Source: JBDNFP01 sp041689775
GTDB lineage: Bacteria; Bacteroidota; Bacteroidia; Cytophagales; Spirosomataceae
Reading direction: 5' to 3'
Assembly (NCBI GenBank): GCA_041689775.1
Contig: JBDNFP010000129.1
Coordinates: 1 to 40,209 of the forward strand
Length of the DNA: 40,209 nucleotides
Shown here piece after piece: positions 33,358 through 40,209 of the stretch. Below the pieces are notes generated by a model, which was not told the DNA's origin, made no database searches, and saw only the letters and a program-made list of their open reading frames with translations. A program made the position numbers and the translations under genes. The first letter of the stretch is position 1. Each line of letters opens with the position of its first letter.

Positions 33358-35544
33358 ATGACATTTCGATCCAAAGCAATTGAGGTAGCACTAAGCCGAC
33401 AGCCAATTCCGCTTTCTCCTCCGAGTGAAAAAATAACAGAACTATTTGGGGCCAATATTTTCAATGAGGATACCATGAGGACGCTACTTTCTCCTGAGGC
33501 TTATATAAAAATTTCTAATGCCATCCGGTCAGGTTCTACTATTGATATGGCAGTTGCCGAAGAGGTTGCCACCGCCATGAAATCTTGGGCGATATCCCGC
33601 GGAGCCACCCACTATACGCACTGGTTTCAACCTCTTACGGGCACCACGGCCGAAAAGCATGATTCATTTTTTGACCTTACTTCTGCTGGCAAGGCTGTTG
33701 AGAAATTTAAAGGCAGTGCCCTTGTTCAACAAGAACCCGATGCGTCGTCTTTTCCTAGTGGTGGCATAAGGGCTACTTTTGAAGCTCGGGGTTATACAGG
33801 TTGGGATCCAAGTTCTCCTGCTTTTCTGATGGATAATGGAGCGGGTGGAAAAACTTTGTGTATTCCGTCGGTATTTATTGCGTACACGGGAGAAGCACTA
33901 GACTATAAAGCTCCCTTGCTCCGGGCACTTAATATGTTGGATAAGGCTGCTACCAACGTCTGCCAGTACTTCAATCGTGACGTATCAAAAGTAACCCCAA
34001 CTCTTGGTATCGAGCAGGAATATTTTCTCGTCGATAAAGCATTATATTACGCTCGCCCTGATCTCGTGATGTCAGGACGAACTGTTTTTGGCCATGGACC
34101 AGCGAGGGGTCAACAACTTGAAGATCACTATTTTGGTTCAATATCACCGCGTGTAAACGCCTTTATGGTTGATTTTGAATTTGAAGCGTTAAAGCTCGGT
34201 ATTCCGGTCCGTACCCGTCACAACGAGGTCGCACCCGGTCAATTTGAGTGTGCCCCTACTTTTGAGGAGGTAAATCTGGCCATTGATCATAATGCCCTAC
34301 TGATGGATATTATGCAAAAGGTGGCTGAAAGGCATAGCTTTAAGGTACTTTTTCATGAAAAACCATTTGCGGGTATAAATGGTAGCGGTAAGCATAATAA
34401 CTGGTCGTTGTCAACAGATACTGGTATCAATTTATTGGCGCCCACTTCTAAGCCGAAAGAAAATTTACGATTTCTCACTTTTCTTGTAAATGTTATCAAG
34501 GCAGTACACGATAACGCAGATCTTCTGAGAGCATCCATTGCTTCCTCAGGAAATGAACATCGCCTGGGAGCCAACGAAGCCCCGCCTTCTATTGTCTCTG
34601 TTTTTTTGGGTTCGCAACTTACCCGTATGTTAGAAGACCTCGTGAATAGCGGGGAGATTACCCTTGAAAAGGGAGAAAATTTCTACTATAAACTAGGTAT
34701 TACCCGTATTCCTCAGCTATTTAGGGATAATACCGATCGTAACAGAACGTCTCCTTTTGCCTTTACAGGTAATAAATTTGAGTACCGAGCGGTAGGAAGT
34801 AATGCAAATAGCGCTTCTCCGATGATCGTCCTCAATACAATTGTGGCTCGGCAGTTAATGGACTTCAAGAAAGAACTGGATGAACGGCTAAGTACCGGGG
34901 AGGAAAAGAAAATTGCTGTAGTTGAAATTCTAAAAAAATATTACGTTGAATCTAAAAACATTTTGTTTGAGGGTAATGGCTACTCCGAAGAATGGGTAGC
35001 TGAGGCAAAAGCAAGAGGGTTATCTAATATAACAACCACGTACGAGGCATTAGAACAGTACACCAAGGCCGAAACTATCCAATTATTTGAGGGTGTTGAG
35101 GTTTTTTCCGGTCGAGAGCTCCATGCGAGGTATGAAATTGAGTTAGAGAACTACGTAAAGAAAATCCAAATTGAATCAAGGGTAATGGGAGACCTTGCTT
35201 TGAACCATATTGTTTCTACCGCAGTGAAGTATCAATTCAAATTAGCTCAGACGGCTCGCTCGCTGGCTGAGCTTGATATGAAAGCCGAGGCAGAGCCAAT
35301 CAAGGAAATTATCAGAGAGATATCAGAGCATATAACTATTATTAAACGCTTGGTGTACCAAATGACGGAAAGCCGAAAAGTGGCAAATAACATGGAGGAT
35401 TTGGTACAAAAAGCTAAAATGTATACCGAGGAGGTAAAAGGATACTTTGAAGAAATTAGATATCACGTCGACAAATTGGAACTGATCATTGATGATGAGG
35501 ACTGGCCTTTGGTAAAGTACCGTGAAATGCTGTTTATCCGATAA
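33358..35544 (+). CDS. glnN: Glutamine synthetase type III
   Basis: 728 residues, the length of GSIII. It makes glutamine from glutamate, ammonia and ATP. Characteristic segments: THYTHWFQPLTGTTAEKHDS near 95-115, SFPSGGIRATFEARGYT, the metal-binding GIEQEYFLVD (from 217), the ATP/glutamate loop NGSGKHNNWS (from 341), and a long helical C-terminal part specific to GSIII. This type is common in Bacteroidetes. It has its own upstream palindrome and a terminator that starts at the stop codon, so it is probably monocistronic. A second, unrelated glutamine synthetase lies under 1 kb downstream on the other strand. Confidence 0.97.
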   Translation: MTFRSKAIEVALSRQPIPLSPPSEKITELFGANIFNEDTMRTLLSPEAYIKISNAIRSGSTIDMAVAEEVATAMKSWAISRGATHYTHWFQPLTGTTAEKHDSFFDLTSAGKAVEKFKGSALVQQEPDASSFPSGGIRATFEARGYTGWDPSSPAFLMDNGAGGKTLCIPSVFIAYTGEALDYKAPLLRALNMLDKAATNVCQYFNRDVSKVTPTLGIEQEYFLVDKALYYARPDLVMSGRTVFGHGPARGQQLEDHYFGSISPRVNAFMVDFEFEALKLGIPVRTRHNEVAPGQFECAPTFEEVNLAIDHNALLMDIMQKVAERHSFKVLFHEKPFAGINGSGKHNNWSLSTDTGINLLAPTSKPKENLRFLTFLVNVIKAVHDNADLLRASIASSGNEHRLGANEAPPSIVSVFLGSQLTRMLEDLVNSGEITLEKGENFYYKLGITRIPQLFRDNTDRNRTSPFAFTGNKFEYRAVGSNANSASPMIVLNTIVARQLMDFKKELDERLSTGEEKKIAVVEILKKYYVESKNILFEGNGYSEEWVAEAKARGLSNITTTYEALEQYTKAETIQLFEGVEVFSGRELHARYEIELENYVKKIQIESRVMGDLALNHIVSTAVKYQFKLAQTARSLAELDMKAEAEPIKEIIREISEHITIIKRLVYQMTESRKVANNMEDLVQKAKMYTEEVKGYFEEIRYHVDKLELIIDDEDWPLVKYREMLFIR

Positions 35545-35580
35545 ACTAAAAAGCCCACCCTTGTGGGCTTTTTAGTTTAT
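35541..35580 (+). terminator. Terminator of glnN
   Basis: A perfect 18-base stem (35541-35558 with 35563-35580) with loop CCTT. The left arm includes the glnN stop codon. Confidence 0.92.
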
Positions 35581-35641
35581 TATATTCAATAAATTACTAC
35601 ATTGTGATCTGTTAAGATTACAGAGGGAAACGTTTATAAAT

Positions 35642-35649
35642 TAGTTTTG
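35642..35649 (+). promoter_or_regulatory. Candidate -7 box for the acidic-protein gene
   Basis: TAGTTTTG matches TAnnTTTG exactly. No TTG lies 19-21 bases upstream, and the 5' leader would be about 110 bases. Weak. Confidence 0.3.
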
Positions 35650-35762
35650 TGCTTTAATGTAGGTTTAACCCCGGCTTAATATAAATATTAACAAATCAGG
35701 CGTAAATTCGAACCTCATAATCTTATCAATAATAAAAGTTTAAACAACAATTATTTAAAACT

Positions 35763-36323
35763 ATGAATCCCGGTTTTGATCCCGAAGAAATTGCCCAGTT
35801 AAAGAAAGAATGTAGGGCAGAAGGAATGAATTACATTTACGTGGAGGATGAATTTAAAGAAGAGGAGGAGGAAGAAAATAATGAGCATGCTCACGTTCAG
35901 TTCATTGGCTATCACAACTCACGTGAGGTAGTATATGATGCATTTATTTATACCTTGCGTTTGCACCATTCATCTCTCGTTTATGATCTTGCGGTAGAAC
36001 GGCTGCAAAATCAAATGCCTGATTATATTATTCCGGAGGAACGTAGTATAACTGATGTTGTTGATCCCGAAGTAGATGAGGAGGCTGAGATATTGCTGAC
36101 TGAATATATTGAAGAAATTGAGGAGAATGAGGAGGTGAAAGTTTCCGAACACCTTGAAATTGATACAGAGTTTGAGTACGGCGTTGGACTTGAAGTGGGA
36201 TTGAATAAGACAGAGATTACGGAGAAAGTAGTTAATGACTTCATTACCCACTTTAATGCTGGTCGTCTAAACCTTGATAAAAATTTATATTCGTTCGTAA
36301 GCAACGAAGAGGATGACGACTAA
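35763..36323 (+). CDS. Acidic protein of unknown function between two glutamine synthetase genes
   Basis: 186 residues, not assigned to a family. The protein is strongly acidic, with Glu/Asp clusters at about 28-40 (EDEFKEEEEEENNE), around 100-125 (VDEEAEILLTEYIEEIEENE) and at the C-terminus (NEEDDD). The central block HVQFIGYHNSREVVYDAFIY then LRLHHSSLVYDLAVERL looks folded and largely helical. No signal peptide, membrane helix, Cys pair or metal motif was recognised. It has its own upstream gap of 218 bases and a strong terminator. Its place between glnN and a convergent type II glutamine synthetase invites, but does not prove, a link to nitrogen metabolism. Codon use looks like its neighbours and the frame is clean. 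Confidence 0.85.
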   Translation: MNPGFDPEEIAQLKKECRAEGMNYIYVEDEFKEEEEEENNEHAHVQFIGYHNSREVVYDAFIYTLRLHHSSLVYDLAVERLQNQMPDYIIPEERSITDVVDPEVDEEAEILLTEYIEEIEENEEVKVSEHLEIDTEFEYGVGLEVGLNKTEITEKVVNDFITHFNAGRLNLDKNLYSFVSNEEDDD

Positions 36324-36343
36324 GTAGGTGAGGATATTTTTGG

Positions 36344-36393
36344 TTATAATCAGTAAAGCCTCCGGTGTTCACCGGAGGCTTTACTGATTATAA
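36344..36393. terminator. Bidirectional terminator between the acidic-protein gene and the GSII gene
   Basis: A perfect 23-base stem (36344-36366 with 36371-36393) closed by GTTC, with a GC-rich top and AT-rich base. It separates convergent genes. Confidence 0.9.
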
Positions 36394-36399
36394 TTCAGA

Positions 36400-37413
36400 T
36401 TATACTTTTGCAGATTTCACGGTCTTAATTATGCGAGCCGCAACTTTGTAGGGATCAGCAGCAGAATTAGGACGACGGTCTTCCAGCCAACCTTTCCAGC
36501 CTCTTTCTACCGTAGCAATTGGTATACGAATGGAAGCTCCACGGTCAGAAATTCCGTAGCTAAATTGATCTATAGATTGAGTTTCGTGTTTACCAGTCAA
36601 ACGTAAGTGATTGTCAGCGCCATAAACAGCGATGTGCTCAGCCACAAATGGTGCAAACGCGTTGCATATAATATCGTATGTTTCCTTATTGCCAGCGGTA
36701 CGTAAAGCTGAGTTGGAGAAGTTAGCGTGCATTCCTGAACCGTTCCAGTCAGTATCTCCAAGAGGCTTACAGTGCCAATTAACAACAATACCATATTTTT
36801 CACCGATACGCTCCAACAGATAGCGCGCAACCCAAATTTGATCACCAGCAGATTCGGCACCTTTGGCAAAAATCTGAAATTCCCATTGTCCAGCAGCCAC
36901 TTCTCCATTAATACCTTCTACGTTCAATCCAGCATCAAGACAAACGTCTAGGTGTTCTTCAACGATTTCACGACCGAAAGCATTCTTTGCTCCAACTGAG
37001 CAATAGTACGGTCCTTGAGGCGCAGGGTATCCATTAGCAGGAAAACCAAGGGGCATATTGGTTTCAGGATCATACAGGAAGTATTCCTGTTCAAAACCAA
37101 ACCAGAAGTCACTATCGTCGTCTTCAATTGTAGCCCGCCCATTAGAAATGTGTGCAGTACCATCAGCATTGAGAACTTCGCACATTATCAGAAATGCTTC
37201 TTTACGCTGTGGATCAGAGCAGATGAAAACAGGCTTTAAAAGACAGTCAGAAGAACCACCTACAGCTTGCTCGGTTGATGAACCGTCAAATGACCACATG
37301 GGGCAATCTTCCAATTTACCACTGAAATCGGCTTCTATTTTTGTTTTACTGCGGAGGCTTTGGGTTGGTTTATACCCGTCCAGCCAGATGTACTCAAGTT
37401 TAGCTTTTGCCAT
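36400..37413 (-). CDS. glnII: Glutamine synthetase, type II (eukaryote-like)
   Basis: 337 residues, the short GSII form, unlike the 470-residue GSI and the 728-residue GSIII next door. Seen: EYIWLDGYKPTQSLRSKTK (8-26, beta-grasp start), MWSFDGSST (39-47), metal-binding FGFEQEYFLYD, NGSGMHANFS and RGASIRIPIATVERGWKGWL. It catalyses the same reaction as GlnN. There is no adenylylation tyrosine segment of the GSI type, so control is probably by expression. It has a 463-base AT-rich upstream region in which I found no exact promoter box. Confidence 0.96.
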   Translation of the reverse strand: MAKAKLEYIWLDGYKPTQSLRSKTKIEADFSGKLEDCPMWSFDGSSTEQAVGGSSDCLLKPVFICSDPQRKEAFLIMCEVLNADGTAHISNGRATIEDDDSDFWFGFEQEYFLYDPETNMPLGFPANGYPAPQGPYYCSVGAKNAFGREIVEEHLDVCLDAGLNVEGINGEVAAGQWEFQIFAKGAESAGDQIWVARYLLERIGEKYGIVVNWHCKPLGDTDWNGSGMHANFSNSALRTAGNKETYDIICNAFAPFVAEHIAVYGADNHLRLTGKHETQSIDQFSYGISDRGASIRIPIATVERGWKGWLEDRRPNSAADPYKVAARIIKTVKSAKV

Positions 37414-37876
37414 AATGGTACTTAAAGAAAGAATTTGAATTACTTTTTTAAACTACAGTACAATTATAATGATTATAGTTAATTTTATAAAATATTATTT
37501 AACAATATTTCAATAAAACAGTAGTATTGTTGGGTTTATTGTAATATTTTTAGTTTTTTATGTGCTATTCTTACGTTTGCTCTTGTGTTGTAAAATAGGG
37601 CTCTTTCTTGAAATAACATATCAAATAGTCTGAATTAAGCATCAAAATGATATCTAAACACCCATTTACGTTAGTAAATCACTACTTATAGGTCAATAAG
37701 AATCTACTGGGATGTTAGACTATTAGTTTGTTTGACTTAAAAAACATATATTCAAAGAATAATACTATTTTATTTCACCAAGGAATACCTGTCGCAAATA
37801 AAAACATTATCTTGTTTCTTCGTCCAAGGCTATTATTTTTGCTCTACCCCACAAAGAGTACACCAAGTAATCACCC
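37414..37876. other. AT-rich intergenic region between divergent GSII gene and rsmE
   Basis: 463 bases, very AT-rich. It contains one well-formed promoter for rsmE (37812-37841) and small AT inverted repeats near the GSII start (TATAAT-G-ATTATA at 37467-37479; AAATATT/AATATTT arms near 37490-37510). Short reading frames here have no recognisable features. No tRNA or other RNA gene was seen. Confidence 0.6.
37812..37841 (+). promoter_or_regulatory. Promoter of rsmE
   Basis: TTG at 37812-37814, exactly 19 bases, then TATTTTTG at 37834-37841, an exact TAnnTTTG match. The ATG is 35 bases beyond. Confidence 0.68.
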
Positions 37877-38590
37877 ATGCATTTATTTTATCAACCTGAT
37901 AACGCCCTAAACTACCTAAACGAGGAAGAAAGTCGTCATTGTGCCAAAGTCCTGCGCTTTAAACAAGGTGATGTAATTCAGGTGACAGATGGTAATGGAT
38001 TGCTATGTAGTTGTCGCCTAGAAAAAGTTGATATTCGGAGAACTACGTATGTGGTAGTAGAGAAAATAATGATACCACTTCCCGACTATCGCATTCACAT
38101 GGCGATATGCCCTACCCGGATAGCTGAGAGGAATGAATGGATGGTGGAGAAGATGACTGAATTAGGCGTTCACAAGGTTCAATTTATTGTTTCCGAACAT
38201 ACCCATAAGGAGACGATTAATAGAGTCGTGAATCTAGAACGGTTAAATAGGATTGCGCTTTCAGCAATGAAACAGTCTCAGCAACATTACCTTCCCGAAC
38301 TGACTTTATACGCAACTTTTAAAGAATACTTAGACCAAGTGACGGATCAGCAGCGTTATATAGCGTACGTTGCGGATGACGAAATACCGGAACATTTAAT
38401 GGAGGTTTCGTCCAAAAATCAGACTGTTTCCATACTGATCGGGCCCGAGGGTGATTTTAGTCCCACTGAAATTCAAATAGGTATGGAGTATGGTTTTGTC
38501 CCGATTTCGTTAGGGCCCACAAGGTTAAGAACAGAAACGGCAGCGGTAATTGCCTGCCACAGCATTAATTTGGTGCAAATTCTGCCTTGA
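37877..38590 (+). CDS. rsmE: 16S rRNA (uracil1498-N3)-methyltransferase
   Basis: 237 residues, normal for RsmE. The N-terminal PUA-like RNA-binding domain has ESRHCAKVLRFKQGDVIQVTDG (24-45, in two parts), and the SPOUT methyltransferase domain ends with the knot motifs ILIGPEGDFSPTEI and LGPTRLRTETAAV, which bind S-adenosylmethionine. It methylates U1498 in the small ribosomal subunit. It has its own promoter and is followed at 39 bases by the DUF4159 gene. Confidence 0.96.
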   Translation: MHLFYQPDNALNYLNEEESRHCAKVLRFKQGDVIQVTDGNGLLCSCRLEKVDIRRTTYVVVEKIMIPLPDYRIHMAICPTRIAERNEWMVEKMTELGVHKVQFIVSEHTHKETINRVVNLERLNRIALSAMKQSQQHYLPELTLYATFKEYLDQVTDQQRYIAYVADDEIPEHLMEVSSKNQTVSILIGPEGDFSPTEIQIGMEYGFVPISLGPTRLRTETAAVIACHSINLVQILP

Positions 38591-38629
38591 GTAGAAACAT
38601 TAATCCTAAACATATAGTAGTATTTAGTA

Positions 38630-39292
38630 ATGACAAAAAAAACATTTCTCTCTTTCCTGATTCTTTTCACTGTTAATCAAGCCAGTTACTCGCAGTCATC
38701 TTATAAAATAGCCAAGCTCAAATACGAAGGTGGGGGAGATTGGTACGCAAATAAAACATCACTGCCTAACCTCATTAAATTCTGCAATACTCAACTTAAG
38801 ATGAATATTTATCCGGAAGAAGATATTGTAGAAGTTGGTAGTTCAGATATTTATCAATATCCTTTTGTGCATTTGACTGGGCACGGAAACGTTGTATTCA
38901 CTGAATCAGAGGCAAAGAATCTTCGTAATTACTTATTAGCGGGCGGATTTCTGCACATTGATGATAATTATGGACTTGATCAATTTATTCGTCGGGAAAT
39001 AAAGAAGGTCTTTCCGGAATTGAATTTTGTGGAACTTCCGTTTAATCATCCGATTTACAATCAAAAATTCAAATTCCCTAACGGTCTACCCAAAGTACAC
39101 CTTCATGATGAGAAACCACCCCAAGGTTTTGGTTTGATATATCAAGGAAGGTTAATTTGTTTTTACTCATTTGAATGTGATCTTGGAAATGGTTGGGAAG
39201 ACCAAAGTGTTTACAATGACCCGGAGGATGTTAGGCTACTAGCATTGAAAATGGGTGCGAATTTATTGAATTATGCTACCACGGCTTTCTGA
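38630..39292 (+). CDS. Exported DUF4159 protein
   Basis: 220 residues. A signal peptide covers about 1-22 (FLSFLILFTVNQASYSQ). The family core runs from KIAKLKYEGGGDWYANKTSL through FVHLTGHGNVVFTESE and LLAGGFLHIDDNYG to PEDVRLLALKMGANLL, which resembles a GATase/flavodoxin-like alpha/beta fold without a visible catalytic cysteine. The function is unknown; the protein should be periplasmic. It may be cotranscribed with rsmE (39-base gap). Confidence 0.92.
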   Translation: MTKKTFLSFLILFTVNQASYSQSSYKIAKLKYEGGGDWYANKTSLPNLIKFCNTQLKMNIYPEEDIVEVGSSDIYQYPFVHLTGHGNVVFTESEAKNLRNYLLAGGFLHIDDNYGLDQFIRREIKKVFPELNFVELPFNHPIYNQKFKFPNGLPKVHLHDEKPPQGFGLIYQGRLICFYSFECDLGNGWEDQSVYNDPEDVRLLALKMGANLLNYATTAF

Positions 39293-39304
39293 TGTTATCT
39301 ACCG

Positions 39305-39334
39305 TTGATTTGTTAATTTTATCTATTATTTTTG
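39305..39334 (+). promoter_or_regulatory. Promoter of the desaturase gene
   Basis: TTG at 39305-39307, exactly 19 bases, then TATTTTTG at 39327-39334. It has the same spacing and -7 box as the rsmE promoter; the ATG is 37 bases beyond. Confidence 0.68.
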
Positions 39335-39371
39335 ATTTATATTTCTTGACTTTTTAATTCATCCTTAGTTT

Positions 39372-40118
39372 ATGTTCGCTGTTATTACCGCATTCGTAGG
39401 GCATTGGTATCTCTCACTTTTTTGCCAAACATTTTTCCTGCACCGTTATTCAGCCCATAAGATGTTCAAAATGAACAGATTTTGGGAAAAGTTTTTTTAC
39501 TTACTAACCTATTTATCCCAAGGTTCATCCTACTTGAGTCCTCGGGCTTATGCCATCTTGCACCGGATGCACCACGCGTTCAGTGATACAGAGAAAGACC
39601 CTCACTCACCCCACCATACAAAAAACGTCTTTACTATGATGTGGGAGACAAAGGATATTTACAATGCCGTTTTGAGTAGAAAGCGGGCAATTGAAACACA
39701 ATTTGAGCGAAATTATCCCGAGTGGAATTTTATTGAGAAGCTGGGCGACTCTTGGGTCTCACGCCTAGGCTGGATCATATTATATAGCGCCTTTTATATA
39801 GTTGCATACATGTATCTCGACATGCACTGGGCTTTTTTCTTCCTTTTACCCATTCATTTTCTGATGGGACCAATCCACGGTGCTATCGTTAATTGGAGTG
39901 GCCATAAGTATGGTTATCAAAATTTCGATAACCACGACAAGTCTAAAAATTCATTAATTTTTGACGTATTAATGATGGGTGAGCTTTTTCAGAATAATCA
40001 CCACAAGAAACCCAACAGTTTAAATTTTGGTTCTAAATGGTATGAGTTTGACCCTACCTATCCTTTTATTATACTATTGGATAAATTAAAAGTTATTCAG
40101 ATTCGAAAGAAATCGTAA
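39372..40118 (+). CDS. Acyl-CoA/fatty-acid desaturase
   Basis: 248 residues, a short membrane di-iron desaturase. The three histidine boxes are HRYSAH (24-29), HRMHH (64-68) and QNNHH near 206-211, with a further GPIHGAIVNWSGH. Hydrophobic segments surround them. The first hydrophobic helix before box 1 is shorter than in many relatives; the start at 39372 was chosen because the promoter box lies only 37 bases upstream. It puts a double bond into fatty acyl chains, adjusting membrane fluidity. The chain position cannot be read from sequence. Confidence 0.92.
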   Translation: MFAVITAFVGHWYLSLFCQTFFLHRYSAHKMFKMNRFWEKFFYLLTYLSQGSSYLSPRAYAILHRMHHAFSDTEKDPHSPHHTKNVFTMMWETKDIYNAVLSRKRAIETQFERNYPEWNFIEKLGDSWVSRLGWIILYSAFYIVAYMYLDMHWAFFFLLPIHFLMGPIHGAIVNWSGHKYGYQNFDNHDKSKNSLIFDVLMMGELFQNNHHKKPNSLNFGSKWYEFDPTYPFIILLDKLKVIQIRKKS

Positions 40119-40130
40119 AAAGGGAGAGAC

Positions 40131-40174
40131 AAAAAAATGGGGGGCTGTTCGCAAGAACAGCCCCCCATTTTTTT
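40131..40174 (+). terminator. Terminator of the desaturase gene
   Basis: A perfect 20-base stem (40131-40150 with 40155-40174) closed by the GNRA-type loop GCAA. The stem starts with A7 and ends with T7, so it could also work on the other strand. Confidence 0.93.
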
Positions 40175-40209
40175 AAAACAGAAAAAAGGCAGATGTTATA
40201 AACACCTGC

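Noticed and set aside
37058..37438. 126-residue plus-strand open frame antisense to the type II glutamine synthetase gene
   Set aside because: The minus strand codes for a fully recognisable enzyme here; the plus-strand frame has no features.
37467..37510. AT-only inverted repeats before the type II glutamine synthetase gene as operators
   Set aside because: Short palindromes of A and T are expected by chance in such AT-rich DNA, so I do not call a site.
37728..37910. Short plus-strand frame in the gap before rsmE
   Set aside because: It overlaps the rsmE promoter and start in another frame, is AT-driven and has no recognisable feature.

Overview
The window looks like chromosomal DNA of a member of the Bacteroidetes, most likely order Cytophagales. 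The evidence is several promoters of the Bacteroidetes type (TTG, about 19 bases, TAnnTTTG), mostly weak or absent Shine-Dalgarno sites, and family-typical genes: type III glutamine synthetase, the acyl-CoA reductase/dicluster ferredoxin pair, an OmpL-like BBP2 porin, L25/Ctc next to PRPP synthetase, and DUF4159. I see no rRNA, tRNA, CRISPR array, insertion sequence or phage gene. I count 29 protein genes, one cut by the left edge. Genus cannot be told from this sequence alone.

Layout. 1-3443 (minus): a secreted PIG-L-type deacetylase followed by the start of a hydantoinase/5-oxoprolinase. 3627-6269 (plus): a membrane proton-pumping pyrophosphatase carrying a C-terminal OmpA-like peptidoglycan-binding domain. 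6428-9589 (minus): housekeeping run trpS - PAP2 phosphatase - prs - L25. 9838-14636 (plus): DUF2461, dnaE, trxA. 14708-22628 (minus): a tight seven-gene run holding an esterase, a RimK-like ATP-grasp, a GCS2-type carboxylate-amine ligase, a class I glutamine amidotransferase, a divergent ATP-grasp-like protein, a class III aminotransferase and a GT39-type membrane glycosyltransferase. 22728-25375 (plus): two exported esterases reading away from it. 25440-26938: divergent acyl-CoA reductase and ferredoxin sharing an inverted-repeat control region. 27294-29910 (plus): porin and ammonium channel. 30032-33249 (minus): an LTA-synthase-like membrane enzyme and mtaB. 33358-37413: type III glutamine synthetase, an acidic unknown protein, and a convergent type II glutamine synthetase. 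37877-40118 (plus): rsmE, a DUF4159 protein and a fatty-acid desaturase.

How the genes work together. Two parts stand out. The first is the amidoligase run (about 16.4-22.6 kb): two ATP-grasp-type proteins, a GCS2 ligase and a glutamine amidotransferase side by side suggest an ATP-driven amide/peptide-bond pathway making or attaching a small modified compound; product unknown. The second is a nitrogen-acquisition stretch (27-37.4 kb): outer-membrane porin, AmtB and two unrelated glutamine synthetases with an acidic protein of unknown role between them. The pyrophosphatase-OmpA fusion is the most striking single gene. Convergent gene pairs are separated by unusually long, mostly perfect hairpins.
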